Positions 17,037 to 26,902 of a DNA stretch of 45,574 bases are shown here, one piece after another. The position numbers and the translations under genes were made by a program. The stretch's first letter is position 1. Every line of letters starts with the position of its first letter. The DNA comes from Planctomycetaceae bacterium (GTDB lineage: Bacteria; Planctomycetota; Phycisphaerae; Phycisphaerales; SM1A02). Below the pieces are notes generated by a model. It did no database searches. It was not told where the DNA came from and saw only the letters and a list, made by a program, of their open reading frames with translations. The stretch lies in NCBI GenBank assembly GCA_021297815.1, contig JAJTGK010000018.1, forward strand, positions 1-45,574. The letters are read 5' to 3'.

Positions 17037-17969
17037 CTACCGCGTCGGCGGCAGCAATTCGTCGGGATCGACCTCGAAGCCGCGCAGCATCGCGTCCACG
17101 CTCTCACGGTGCCCCGTGCGGGCAGAAAGCCGGATCGTGTCCGCGAGTGCGGCGATGCGGAGTCGGAACCGTCTTCGGTCGGAATCCCCCGCTGCGGCGT
17201 CCGCTTCGCGCGGCGCCGTTGCCTCGAGCAGCGTCTGCACCGTGGGTTCGATGCCATCGGGGTCGAGCCGCGTCTCCTCGACCCAGCTGCCGTCGTGGCG
17301 GCGCCACGCCACCACGCCCGAGGCGACCGTCGCGATGCCACCCTCGCCGACGAGCGCGAATGAGGCCGCTTCGGCCCCCGTGCCGACCGCGAGCGTGCCG
17401 AAGCCGCGCGCACCGATCACGGTGGCGGTCAAGGTGCCCGAGCGGCTGCCGAGCGCCGTCACAAGGTCGATCGGCCCGAGTACGGCAAGGCATGAAGCCG
17501 CCGCCACGCGCAGCCCCTCGGCGAGGTGCCCCTCGGTCGGCACGGCTACCGCAGCCTGAAACACTTCGACCCGCCCGAAGGCCTCCGCGACGCCGAGCAG
17601 CGCGCGGCCGCTCTGCATGCGGCGGAAACTTGGCGCCGTCTCGCACTGCGGCACGGCGAGCAGGAACGGGAGCGTGCAGGCGCCCGCCACGATCGCGATG
17701 TCTTCGTCGGCAAGCGCCTCGCGCTCGGCTTCGCCAAGCGGCTCGCCGCGATCGATCCAGAGGACCGACGGGGTGATGACGGCGAGCTGCCTCAGGTCGT
17801 CGAACGGCTCGGCGTGGAACTCCTCGGCGAGCGAGCGGCGTGTGCGGGCGTCGTCGCTGCCCACGCGCGTCACGCGCAGCCGCGGGTCGGACAGCACGCG
17901 CCGGGCGCGCTCAAGGCGTCCGGCCTCGACGAACACCGAGGTCTCGCGGGCCTCAAACGGCCGCCGCAT
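17037..17969 (-). CDS. Unidentified protein, possibly degenerate Gfo/Idh/MocA-like
   Basis: A 310-residue soluble protein I do not recognise firmly. The segment SLAEEFHAEPFDDLRQLAVITPSVL followed by an alternating alpha/beta pattern, and the later GSRSGTLTATVIGARGFGTLAVGT...EGGIATVASGVVAWRRHDGSW, faintly resemble the substrate domain of Gfo/Idh/MocA oxidoreductases. The N-terminal dinucleotide-binding GxGxxG motif is absent. The start ATG 17969 overlaps the 3' end of the aminotransferase gene by 17 bp, so the two are very likely translated from one mRNA and may act on related substrates. A longer in-frame start at 18071 would add an arginine-rich tail and overlap more, so I did not choose it. 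Confidence 0.55.
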   Translation of the reverse strand: MRRPFEARETSVFVEAGRLERARRVLSDPRLRVTRVGSDDARTRRSLAEEFHAEPFDDLRQLAVITPSVLWIDRGEPLGEAEREALADEDIAIVAGACTLPFLLAVPQCETAPSFRRMQSGRALLGVAEAFGRVEVFQAAVAVPTEGHLAEGLRVAAASCLAVLGPIDLVTALGSRSGTLTATVIGARGFGTLAVGTGAEAASFALVGEGGIATVASGVVAWRRHDGSWVEETRLDPDGIEPTVQTLLEATAPREADAAAGDSDRRRFRLRIAALADTIRLSARTGHRESVDAMLRGFEVDPDELLPPTR

Positions 17970-19170
17970 GCCTCTCCTCCGCGGAAAGCCTGAACCGCGC
18001 GGCATAGGTGTGCAGTCGCTCGAGGGCGCCGTCGATGGTCTCGTCCTTCTTGCAGAACGCGAACCGGACAAGCTCGCGCGCCTTCGGCTTGTTCATGTAG
18101 AAGGCTCCTGGCGGGATCGCAGCGACCTTTCCGTGCTCGACGAGATGTCGGCAGAACGCGTAGTCGTCGGCGAACCGCTGGCCATCGACGCCGAACGCCG
18201 AATGGTTGGCGAGTGCGAAGTAGCTGCCCTGCGGAAGGTCGCATGCGAATCCGCATGCACGCAGGCCGTGCACCATGCGGTCGCGGCGGGCGCGGTAGTC
18301 GCGCCTGAACTCCTCGTAGTAGCTTTGGGGCGCCGACAGAGCGGCTGCGGCCGCCACCTGCAGCGGCGTGGCCGCGCAAAAGCTCGTGAACTGGTGCGCG
18401 CTGCGCACCGCTGCCGCCAGCGGCGCGGGGGCGATCGCCCAGCCCACCTTCCATCCCGTGAACGAGAAGGTCTTCCCGAGGCTGCCGAGCACGATGGTGC
18501 GGTCGCGCATGCCTGGTTCGAGTACCAGCGTGCGGTGCGGGGTCTCGTACCAGAGTTCTTCGTAGACCTCGTCGCTGATCACGAGGAGGTCGAACTCGTT
18601 GGCGATGCGCGCGATGATGGCGCGCTCCTCGGCATCGAGGATGCGTCCGCTCGGGTTGTGAGGGCTGTTGACCATCATCAACCGCGTGCGCGGAGTGATC
18701 GCGGCGCGGATGGCCGACTCGTCGATGCGGAATGCAGGCGCCTCGAGGGTGACGACCTTCGACACGCCACCCGCCATGGCGACCGCCGCCGGATACGAGT
18801 CGTAGAAGGGCTCGAACATGAGCACCTCGTCGCCCGGCTCGACCGTGGACAGGATGCAGTCGACGATTCCCTCGGTGGCGCCGCAGGTGACGACGACATC
18901 GCGCTCGGGGTCGTACTCGAGGCCGCTCGTGTGGCGGAAGCGGTCGGCGATGGCCTTGGTGAGCTCGGGAAGCCCCGTCATGCGCGCGTACTGACCGCGC
19001 CCGTCGCGCATGGCCTTGATGGCCGCTTCCTTGACGAACTCAGGCCCGTCGAAGTCGGGTGCGCCCTGCCCGAGATTGACCGCCCCGTGCTTCACCGCGA
19101 GCGCCGTCATCTCGGCGAAGATCGTGGCCCCGAACGGCTTCAGACGGGAGTTGACACCGAGCGTGCGCAT
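17953..19170 (-). CDS. Class I/II pyridoxal-phosphate aminotransferase
   Basis: A 405-residue fold type I aminotransferase of the group containing kynurenine, glutamine-phenylpyruvate and YbdL methionine aminotransferases. Seen: N-terminal GQGAPDFDGPEFV (35-47), NSPHNPSG (168-175), ISDEVYEEL (198-206), and SLGKTFSFTGWKVGW with the PLP lysine at K233. The substrate cannot be fixed from sequence. The minus-strand box TAGACT lies 6 nt before ATG 19170, with no Shine-Dalgarno sequence, so the mRNA may be leaderless. It is divergent from the pseudouridine synthase gene 45 bp away. Confidence 0.9.
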   Translation of the reverse strand: MRTLGVNSRLKPFGATIFAEMTALAVKHGAVNLGQGAPDFDGPEFVKEAAIKAMRDGRGQYARMTGLPELTKAIADRFRHTSGLEYDPERDVVVTCGATEGIVDCILSTVEPGDEVLMFEPFYDSYPAAVAMAGGVSKVVTLEAPAFRIDESAIRAAITPRTRLMMVNSPHNPSGRILDAEERAIIARIANEFDLLVISDEVYEELWYETPHRTLVLEPGMRDRTIVLGSLGKTFSFTGWKVGWAIAPAPLAAAVRSAHQFTSFCAATPLQVAAAAALSAPQSYYEEFRRDYRARRDRMVHGLRACGFACDLPQGSYFALANHSAFGVDGQRFADDYAFCRHLVEHGKVAAIPPGAFYMNKPKARELVRFAFCKKDETIDGALERLHTYAARFRLSAEERHAAAV

Positions 19171-19176
19171 GGCGCG

Positions 19177-19182
19177 AGTCTA
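19177..19182 (-). promoter_or_regulatory. Candidate -10 box of the aminotransferase gene
   Basis: TAGACT on the minus strand, preceded by GGG and ending 6 nt before ATG 19170. Confidence 0.45.
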
Positions 19183-19202
19183 CCCGCCCTTCGTGCCGCG
19201 GG

Positions 19203-19208
19203 TAGAGT
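19203..19208 (+). promoter_or_regulatory. Candidate -10 box of the pseudouridine synthase gene
   Basis: TAGAGT preceded by GGG, 7 nt before GTG 19216. It mirrors the divergent box at 19177-19182; the two are 20 bp apart. Confidence 0.45.
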
Positions 19209-19215
19209 CTGCGTG

Positions 19216-19962
19216 GTGAGCCAGCCGAAGCCCAACCCCCGCATGCGGCTCGAGATCGTGCACGAGGATGCACGGATCGTCGTGGCGAACAAGGCGCCAG
19301 GCGTGGTCAGCGAGCCTGGGAAGTCGCATCGCGACGATAGTCTCCTCAACGCGCTCGTCGCACGCTACGGCGGGAAGTTGCTGCAGCTCGGCGAGCGACG
19401 CGACTACGGGCTTCTCCACCGACTCGATCGTCAGACAAGCGGCTGCGTGGCGTGTGCCCTCGACCCCGATGCGTACGACCTCGTGCGCTCGGACTTCGAG
19501 TCGAGGCGTGTCGACAAGCGCTATCTCGCCGTCGCGCGGGGGCGCATGCGCCAGGGAGCCCAGCGCATCGAGCTCGACCTCGAGGAACGCAGGGTGCCGT
19601 CGTCCGAGGGAACGCGCCTTGTCAGCGTCGTCCGCAAGGGCGCGAAGCCTGCGGTGACCGACATCGAGCCGCTCGCGACGAGCGCGACGCACACGCTGGT
19701 CGCCTGTTCGCCGCAGACGGGCCGCCTGCATCAGATCCGCGTGCATCTTGCGCACCTCGGATTCCCGGTTGCGGGTGACCCGCTGTACGCCGAAGGATCA
19801 CGGCTGCTCTCGCCGCAGCGCGACGACGACCGCACGCTCGGGCTCCATGCATGGAAGCTCGGCTTTCCGCATCCTGATGGCGGCCGCGTCGAGGCCACGG
19901 CTCCGCCGAGCAGGCGATTCCTCGAGCTGCTCGGCCAGTGCGGCATCTCGTGGAGCGGGTAG
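19216..19962 (+). CDS. RluA-family pseudouridine synthase
   Basis: Converts uridine to pseudouridine in rRNA or tRNA. The catalytic motif HRLDRQTSG has its aspartate at residue 71, and the later QTGRLHQIRVHLAHLG segment is also family-typical. At 248 residues there is no N-terminal S4 domain, so this resembles the short RluA or TruC-type members; the target position is unknown. The GTG start is chosen because TAGAGT is 7 nt upstream; GTG 19213 and ATG 19243 are alternatives. It ends at a terminator shared with hppA. Confidence 0.88.
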   Translation: MSQPKPNPRMRLEIVHEDARIVVANKAPGVVSEPGKSHRDDSLLNALVARYGGKLLQLGERRDYGLLHRLDRQTSGCVACALDPDAYDLVRSDFESRRVDKRYLAVARGRMRQGAQRIELDLEERRVPSSEGTRLVSVVRKGAKPAVTDIEPLATSATHTLVACSPQTGRLHQIRVHLAHLGFPVAGDPLYAEGSRLLSPQRDDDRTLGLHAWKLGFPHPDGGRVEATAPPSRRFLELLGQCGISWSG

Positions 19963-19990
19963 CGCCACGAAGGACATCGAAGGCTGCGTC

Positions 19991-20035
19991 TTGAATGAAA
20001 CAGGCCGCCCTTTCGGGCGGCCTGCGGTCATTCAA
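19991..20035. terminator. Bidirectional terminator between the pseudouridine synthase gene and hppA
   Basis: A 10-bp stem CAGGCCGCCC / GGGCGGCCTG with loop TTTC is enclosed by a second perfect 8-bp stem TTGAATGA / TCATTCAA. The gene pair converges here, so the same structure can end transcripts from both sides. Confidence 0.8.
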
Positions 20036-20048
20036 GCGATAGATGCGA

Positions 20049-22586
<2,538 letters not shown>

Positions 22587-22759
22587 ATGGCTGTCTTCCT
22601 GTTGCGTGGGGGTTGCAAGCCCCACTAGGAGTTCTGGATACGTATCTGTCCTGGTTTCGAAACGGTGCACGAGCACGCCTGGGAAGGCCGGGATCCTCCG
22701 CCCGCCGCGCCCAGGCGCGGATCTTGCCGACGGGTTGTCGGCAAGGGGGGAAGAGGATA
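22587..22759 (-). promoter_or_regulatory. Possible hppA promoter and structured leader
   Basis: A minus-strand TATCCT (22759-22754) could be the -10 box. The presumed 160-nt leader then contains TTGCCGAC / GTCGGCAA (22744-22724), CCGCGCC / GGCGCGG (about 22721-22706), the palindrome GATACGTATC (22646-22637) and a GTGGGG / CCCCAC hairpin next to the ribosome site. I know of no riboswitch with this layout. The region 22760-22846 holds nothing else I can identify apart from the tRNA promoter. Confidence 0.4.
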
Positions 22760-22846
22760 ACGAGTTTTTGCCCCGCCGTCGACCTCGCCATTCCTCGCGC
22801 GGAGTCGCCCCGCGTGCGCATGAAAGGTGTATTCTTGGACGAAGTC

Positions 22847-22918
22847 GCGGGCGTAGCTCAGCGGTAGAGCGTCAGCCTTCCAAGCTGAATGTCGAGGGTT
22901 CGATCCCCTTCGCCCGCT
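22847..22918 (+). tRNA. tRNA-Gly, anticodon UCC
   Basis: Acceptor arms GCGGGCG (22847-22853) and CGCCCGC (22911-22917), discriminator base T at 22918, D-arm GCTC...GAGC, anticodon stem TCAGC / GCTGA with loop CTTCCAA (anticodon TCC), and T-arm AGGGTTCGATCCCCT. The 3' CCA is not encoded. TATTCT at 22830-22835 is placed to be its -10 box, and a hairpin terminator follows at once. Confidence 0.96.
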
Positions 22919-22924
22919 TGATGT

Positions 22925-22961
22925 CGCAAGGCGCGGCCCGTTCGCGGGACGCGCCTTTGCG
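22925..22961 (+). terminator. Terminator of tRNA-Gly
   Basis: Stem CGCAAGGCGCG-CCCG / CGGG-CGCGCCTTTGCG (one mismatch and one bulge) closed by the stable TTCG tetraloop, then GTTTGAG. It starts 7 bp after the tRNA. Confidence 0.7.
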
Positions 22962-23020
22962 TTTGAGGGCCGTGGTCGCGCGGCGCCCGGCTCGCCACCC
23001 CTGCTCTTGTCCAAACGAGA

Positions 23021-23042
23021 CACGGCCCCTTGCGGGGCCGTG
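23021..23042 (-). terminator. Hairpin downstream of the OmpA-like gene
   Basis: A 9-bp stem CACGGCCCC / GGGGCCGTG with loop TTGC, 33 bp after the stop codon on the minus strand; only a short T run follows (CGTTTGG). Confidence 0.6.
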
Positions 23043-23075
23043 CATCGAATCAGATCGTGGATCGCGGGCCGTCCG

Positions 23076-23735
23076 TCACTCCGTGACGATCGAGAGCTCG
23101 ACGCGGCGCGACTCCTTCTTGGTCGCCTTCGGCGCCTCGGGGCCGTAGGACGCGTAGTACACGCGGCCCTTGTCGAGGCCCTTCGAGACGACATACTCGC
23201 CGACATTGAACGCGCGCTCGAATCCGAGGTGGAAGTTGGTCTTGAAGCCGCTGCGCTTGATCGGATCGGTGTCGGTGAACCCCGAGACGCGCACGCGGTT
23301 GTTCGGATAGTTCTTCTTGATCTCGCTGACGACCTTGTCGAGCGTCTTCTTCGCGTCGGTCTTCAGCGTCGCCTTGCCCGAGTCGAACAGCACATCGCCC
23401 TCGATGGTGACCACGACTTCGCCGTTGCGGTTGTCGACGGAAACGCCTTCGGGCAGATCCATCTTCGGCGTGCTGCTTGCGGGAGCGGCGGCGACTTCGG
23501 TCGGCTTGTCCGAGAGGCGCGACTCGAGGTTCGCGTTCTGCTCCTCGAGGCGGCGGCGCTCGGCCTCGCTCGAGTCGAGCGCGCTGCGGGCCTCGTCGCG
23601 CTGCATGGTGAGCTGCGAGTTCTCCTCGCGCAGCATCGCGAGTTCATCCTTCTTCGCGCTGTCGCAGCCAGCGAGCGTCGCCGTCGCGAGTGCCGCGACG
23701 ATCATCGAACGAAACAGACAAGTGGTGGCCTTCAT
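23076..23735 (-). CDS. OmpA-family lipoprotein
   Basis: A 219-residue lipoprotein predicted to anchor in a membrane and bind peptidoglycan. Residues 1-24 are a lipoprotein signal ending LATATLAGC (Cys24). Residues about 30-80 form a charged coiled coil (ELAMLREENSQLTMQRDEARSAL and following). Residues about 105-219 are an OmpA C-terminal domain, with VLFDSGKATLK, VRVSGFTDTDPIK and RAFNVGEYVVSKG. Its last part, SRRVELSIV, matches the family C-terminus. ATG 23735 is chosen because the signal peptide starts there and GAAGA precedes it. It is related to Pal and similar proteins but lies outside a tol-pal cluster. Confidence 0.85.
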   Translation of the reverse strand: MKATTCLFRSMIVAALATATLAGCDSAKKDELAMLREENSQLTMQRDEARSALDSSEAERRRLEEQNANLESRLSDKPTEVAAAPASSTPKMDLPEGVSVDNRNGEVVVTIEGDVLFDSGKATLKTDAKKTLDKVVSEIKKNYPNNRVRVSGFTDTDPIKRSGFKTNFHLGFERAFNVGEYVVSKGLDKGRVYYASYGPEAPKATKKESRRVELSIVTE

Positions 23736-23811
23736 TCTTCGGCGTCCCTTCCTATGTGAGGCATCGCGGTCGCTGGAGTTCCGTCTCCGATGCTCGAGCC
23801 GCGCGGGCATT

Positions 23812-24732
23812 TCAACGCCGATCGGACGGTTGCGCAAGTTCGGCGAGCGGGAATCGTGGTTCCCGCTCCTGCCGGCGGGCGCGCGAGGACGGCTGCTCGG
23901 CGCGAAGCGGGTTCGTGAGCTCGGACCGCTCGGGAACGGGCGGTCCGCCTGCTGCGGCGACGGCATGCGCGATGCCGAGCGAGAAGACATCGACGCCCGC
24001 CACCACCACGCCGCGGGCGACCACGAAGAGGATGGCCGCCGCCGCAAGATGAGGCCCGAGCGGCATTTCCTTGCCGATGAGCTTCACGAAGCGGCCGAAG
24101 ATCCGCGACGCGATCGCCCACACAAGCGCGAGGAAGACCGCGACGAAGAAGGCGAACAACGCCACCTTCCAGCCGAGCATGGCTCCGACCGCGGCCTGGA
24201 GGTGCACATCGCCGAGCCCCATGGCCTCGCGGCCGAAGGCAAGGGTTCCGATGATCCGAATCGCCCAGATCAGCCCCCCGCCGACGATCCAGCCGAGCAT
24301 CGAGCCACCGAGCAGCGTCATGGGCTGGCAGACGGGCTCGCTCGAGGTGAATCCGAACGCGGCGGCCACCACGCAGGCAACGCCCGCTCCCGCGACTCCA
24401 GGGAGCAGGAAGTACACCTCGCCAAGCATCTCGCGGCGCGCGTGCGGATACGCGCTTCCGTCGTCGCCTTCCTTCACATAGTCCTGCCAGTCGGCGAAGC
24501 TCATGCGCAGCCGTCCCGTGGCGACCAGCCAGCGGGAAACGCCAAGGCCGATCAGCATGCCGATCGCCGCGAACGAGACCGTCCAACTCGCGACGGGCAT
24601 CGGGACGAAGTCGCGCAGCTGCCGCGATTCGGGCATGAAGCCCTGCCCGAGCCAGCCCGCGAAGGCGATCGCGGTGACGACGGTCGGGATCTCGGGGGGA
24701 ATGATCGACCACTTGGCGTCGATGATGCTCAT
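23812..24732 (-). CDS. Prepilin peptidase, A24 catalytic half (separate gene)
   Basis: A 306-residue membrane protein carrying the peptidase part of type IV prepilin peptidase, which cleaves leader peptides of pilins and pseudopilins. Both catalytic aspartates are visible: D5 in [17 protein letters not shown] and D175 in GLGDVHL. Several hydrophobic helices surround them, and there is a long soluble stretch between (about 75-105). The cysteine-rich cytoplasmic domain that normally precedes this part is encoded by the adjacent gene in another frame. The ATG overlaps the stop of that gene (ATGA). The arginine-rich C-terminal tail (about 270-306) is not typical. The start is close to the first catalytic residue, so the N-terminal helix is short. 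Confidence 0.75.
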   Translation of the reverse strand: MSIIDAKWSIIPPEIPTVVTAIAFAGWLGQGFMPESRQLRDFVPMPVASWTVSFAAIGMLIGLGVSRWLVATGRLRMSFADWQDYVKEGDDGSAYPHARREMLGEVYFLLPGVAGAGVACVVAAAFGFTSSEPVCQPMTLLGGSMLGWIVGGGLIWAIRIIGTLAFGREAMGLGDVHLQAAVGAMLGWKVALFAFFVAVFLALVWAIASRIFGRFVKLIGKEMPLGPHLAAAAILFVVARGVVVAGVDVFSLGIAHAVAAAGGPPVPERSELTNPLRAEQPSSRARRQEREPRFPLAELAQPSDRR

Positions 24733-25034
24733 CCCGACGAGGCCGCCAGCAGCTCGATGAGCGGATACTGGATGCTGATCTTCGCGCGGCAGCCCTTGCA
24801 GCGGCCGCGGAGGATGAGCCAGCCGAGAATGGGCAGGTTCTCGCGCCACGAGAGGCGATGGCCGCAGAGCGGGCAGCGCGAGGGCGGCGTCACGACGGAC
24901 TGCCCCGTGGGAAGGCGCCACGCGAGCACATTGAGGAAGCTGCCGACGCACGCGCCGAACAGGAACACGAACAGCGTGCCCATGAGCACGGGCGCCCAGA
25001 CGGCGAAGGCGAGGTTGAAGTCGGAGTAGTTCAT
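24729..25034 (-). CDS. Prepilin peptidase N-terminal (methyltransferase/zinc) half
   Basis: A 101-residue protein with one membrane helix (about 9-30, [19 protein letters not shown]) and the two CxxC pairs of prepilin peptidase: C54-C57 (RCPLCGH) and C79-C82 (GRCKGC). It stops after [10 protein letters not shown], exactly where a full-length enzyme continues into the next membrane helix. The peptidase gene follows with an ATGA overlap, so both halves are probably made together and assemble. The start is ambiguous: ATG 25034 or ATG 25052 (six residues longer). A frameshift or sequencing error joining the halves is possible, but the second membrane helix is also missing, which argues for real separation. 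Confidence 0.7.
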   Translation of the reverse strand: MNYSDFNLAFAVWAPVLMGTLFVFLFGACVGSFLNVLAWRLPTGQSVVTPPSRCPLCGHRLSWRENLPILGWLILRGRCKGCRAKISIQYPLIELLAASSG

Positions 25035-25074
25035 CGGTCGGCCGCGCTGCATCGGCCACGCGGTGGGTCGTGCT

Positions 25075-25338
25075 TCAGTTGCTGCCGCCGTTCTCGGCGT
25101 CGGCGAGGGTCATCTCGCGCACCGAGAGGTCGGCCTTGTCGAGCAGCGAGCGGCAGTGCCGGAGCAGCATCTCGCCGCGACGGTACGAGGCGAGGCTCTG
25201 CTCGAGCCCGACATCGCCGCGCTCGATCGACTCGACGAGCTCCTCGAGCTTCTCGACGGCATCCTCATAGCCAAGCGCCTGGATGTCGGCGTCGATCGGG
25301 GAACTGGAGTCGGTCGTGGGGTCCTTCTTCTTGGCCAT
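25075..25338 (-). CDS. xseB: Exodeoxyribonuclease VII small subunit
   Basis: Small subunit of ExoVII, which degrades single-stranded DNA with the large subunit. The 87-residue helical protein shows the family pattern [33 protein letters not shown], then [16 protein letters not shown] 25338 is preceded by GAGGAG 5 nt upstream and lies 2 nt after the xseA stop; GTG 25344 would overlap it as GTGA and is a less likely start. It is cotranscribed with xseA upstream and with the prepilin peptidase genes downstream (gap of about 40 bp). Confidence 0.93.
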   Translation of the reverse strand: MAKKKDPTTDSSSPIDADIQALGYEDAVEKLEELVESIERGDVGLEQSLASYRRGEMLLRHCRSLLDKADLSVREMTLADAENGGSN

Positions 25339-25340
25339 GG

Positions 25341-26861
25341 TCACTCCTCGGTCGATTCGGAAATTCTGGTGGCTGCGACGCGCGCGGCGATGGTGCCGTC
25401 GGCGACGCGAATGGCAAGGTCGTCGCCGGCGGCGATGCCGCCGACCGTTCGCACGAGCTGGCCGTTCGCGTCGGTGACGACCGCATAGCCGCGGCGGATG
25501 GTTTCTTCGGGGCCCGCGCTGCGGAGTCGGCGACCGAGATGCGCGAGCGTGGTCGATTCGGCGGCGAGGCGCTGGAGGACCGCCCGCGAAAGCCGCGGTC
25601 CGAGTGCGTCGAGCGACGCACGGGCGGCGGAGGCTCGCGATGCGGGCGAAACGCGGCGGAGCCGCTCGGAAAGCCCGTCGAGCGTCGCGCGGCGCGACGA
25701 CGCGCGGCCGAGGAGCGCGTGGCGCATGCGGGCGGCGAGCGCGAGGGTGCGCTCGCGCTCACGCGAAAGTCGCAGCGCAGGCGAGGCGAGCTCGGGGCGC
25801 GACGCGAGCGCCGCAAGCCTGTCGCGGCGCGACTGGATGGACCATCGCATCGCATTGCGCAGATCGCGGCCAAGACGCTCGTGGCGCGCACGCAGCTCCA
25901 CGAGGTCGGGGAGCAGCAGCATGGCGGCCTGGGTGGGCGTACTTGCGCGGAGATCGGCGACGAGCTCGATGATGCTCGTGTCAACCTCATGCCCGATCGC
26001 GGCGACGAGCGGGATGTGCATCGCGAAGGCCGCATCGGCGACCACGCGCTCGTTGAACGCCCAGAGGTCCTCGCGCGAACCGCCGCCACGCGTGACGATG
26101 ACCGCGTCGAGCGCGAGTTCATCGCGTCGCCTGTCGAGCGCCTTCAGGGCGCGCGCGACCTCGGACGCCGCGCCGTCGCCCTGCACGCGCACATCGACGA
26201 CGAGGATCTCGACCGCCGGGCAGCGCGTGCGCGCGGTCTTCAGGACATCCTGCAGCGCGGCGCCTGTCGCGCTCGTGACCACCGCCACACGGCGCGGCAT
26301 GGCAGGCATCGGCTTCTTGCGGGCATCCTCGAAGTAGCCGAGCGCGCGAAGTTCCTTGACAAGCGCCTCGAAGCGCGCCTGCAGGTCGCCCATGCCCTGC
26401 GGCTCGAGTCGCGACACATAGAGCTGGGTCTTCCCCTGCGGCGCGTAGTGGCCGATCTTGCCAGTCGCGACCACGGCATCGCCTTCGCGCGGACGAAAGT
26501 TCAGCCGCGCCGCGTCGCTCGACCACATGGCGCACGAGAGGACGGCCTCGGCGTCCTTCAGCGTGAAGTAGATGTGGTTGCGCACCGAGAGGTTCGCGAT
26601 CTCGCCCTTGATGCGGAAGTTCCCGCGCAGGCCCTCCTCGAGGGTCCGCGTGATCATCTGGCTGAACTGGCCGACGGTGACTTCGTTGGGCGCGGGGCGC
26701 GAAGTGGCCGTCGATGGCGCGGGCGCGGATGGAACCTGCGGTGCGTCCGAAGGCGCGATCGGCTCCCCTTCCGACGCGCGTCGTACGGGCGTCGGGTCGA
26801 ACAGCCCCTCGGCGAACTTGTCGCCGCGCGCGCGGTTCGGGTCGAAGGGAGGGCGCTTCAC
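25341..26861 (-). CDS. xseA: Exodeoxyribonuclease VII large subunit
   Basis: Catalytic subunit of ExoVII. Residues about 60-160 are the OB-fold DNA-binding domain (VTVGQFSQMITRTLEEGL, GEIANLSVRNHIYFTLKD). The catalytic core holds VTSATGAALQDVL, VTRGGGSREDLWAFNERVV and AIGHEVDTSI followed by VADLRASTPTQAA, and a long arginine-rich helical region follows (about 330-440). The 506-residue length is above the usual 400-450 because of an N-terminal extension of about 58 residues rich in Pro, Ala and Ser. GTG 26861 is chosen as the start: no ATG precedes the OB domain, and TACTAT lies 7 nt upstream. Confidence 0.93.
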   Translation of the reverse strand: MKRPPFDPNRARGDKFAEGLFDPTPVRRASEGEPIAPSDAPQVPSAPAPSTATSRPAPNEVTVGQFSQMITRTLEEGLRGNFRIKGEIANLSVRNHIYFTLKDAEAVLSCAMWSSDAARLNFRPREGDAVVATGKIGHYAPQGKTQLYVSRLEPQGMGDLQARFEALVKELRALGYFEDARKKPMPAMPRRVAVVTSATGAALQDVLKTARTRCPAVEILVVDVRVQGDGAASEVARALKALDRRRDELALDAVIVTRGGGSREDLWAFNERVVADAAFAMHIPLVAAIGHEVDTSIIELVADLRASTPTQAAMLLLPDLVELRARHERLGRDLRNAMRWSIQSRRDRLAALASRPELASPALRLSRERERTLALAARMRHALLGRASSRRATLDGLSERLRRVSPASRASAARASLDALGPRLSRAVLQRLAAESTTLAHLGRRLRSAGPEETIRRGYAVVTDANGQLVRTVGGIAAGDDLAIRVADGTIAARVAATRISESTEE

Positions 26862-26867
26862 GGGGCG

Positions 26868-26874
26868 TATAGTA
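26868..26874. promoter_or_regulatory. Overlapping divergent -10 boxes of xseA and recG
   Basis: The 7-bp sequence TATAGTA contains TATAGT for recG on the plus strand and TACTAT for xseA on the minus strand, so both divergent promoters use nearly the same bases. xseA would be leaderless; recG would have a leader of about 22 nt. Confidence 0.45.
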
Positions 26875-26902
26875 CGCGCCCGCTCGCCGCGTTTCGGCGC
26901 GC

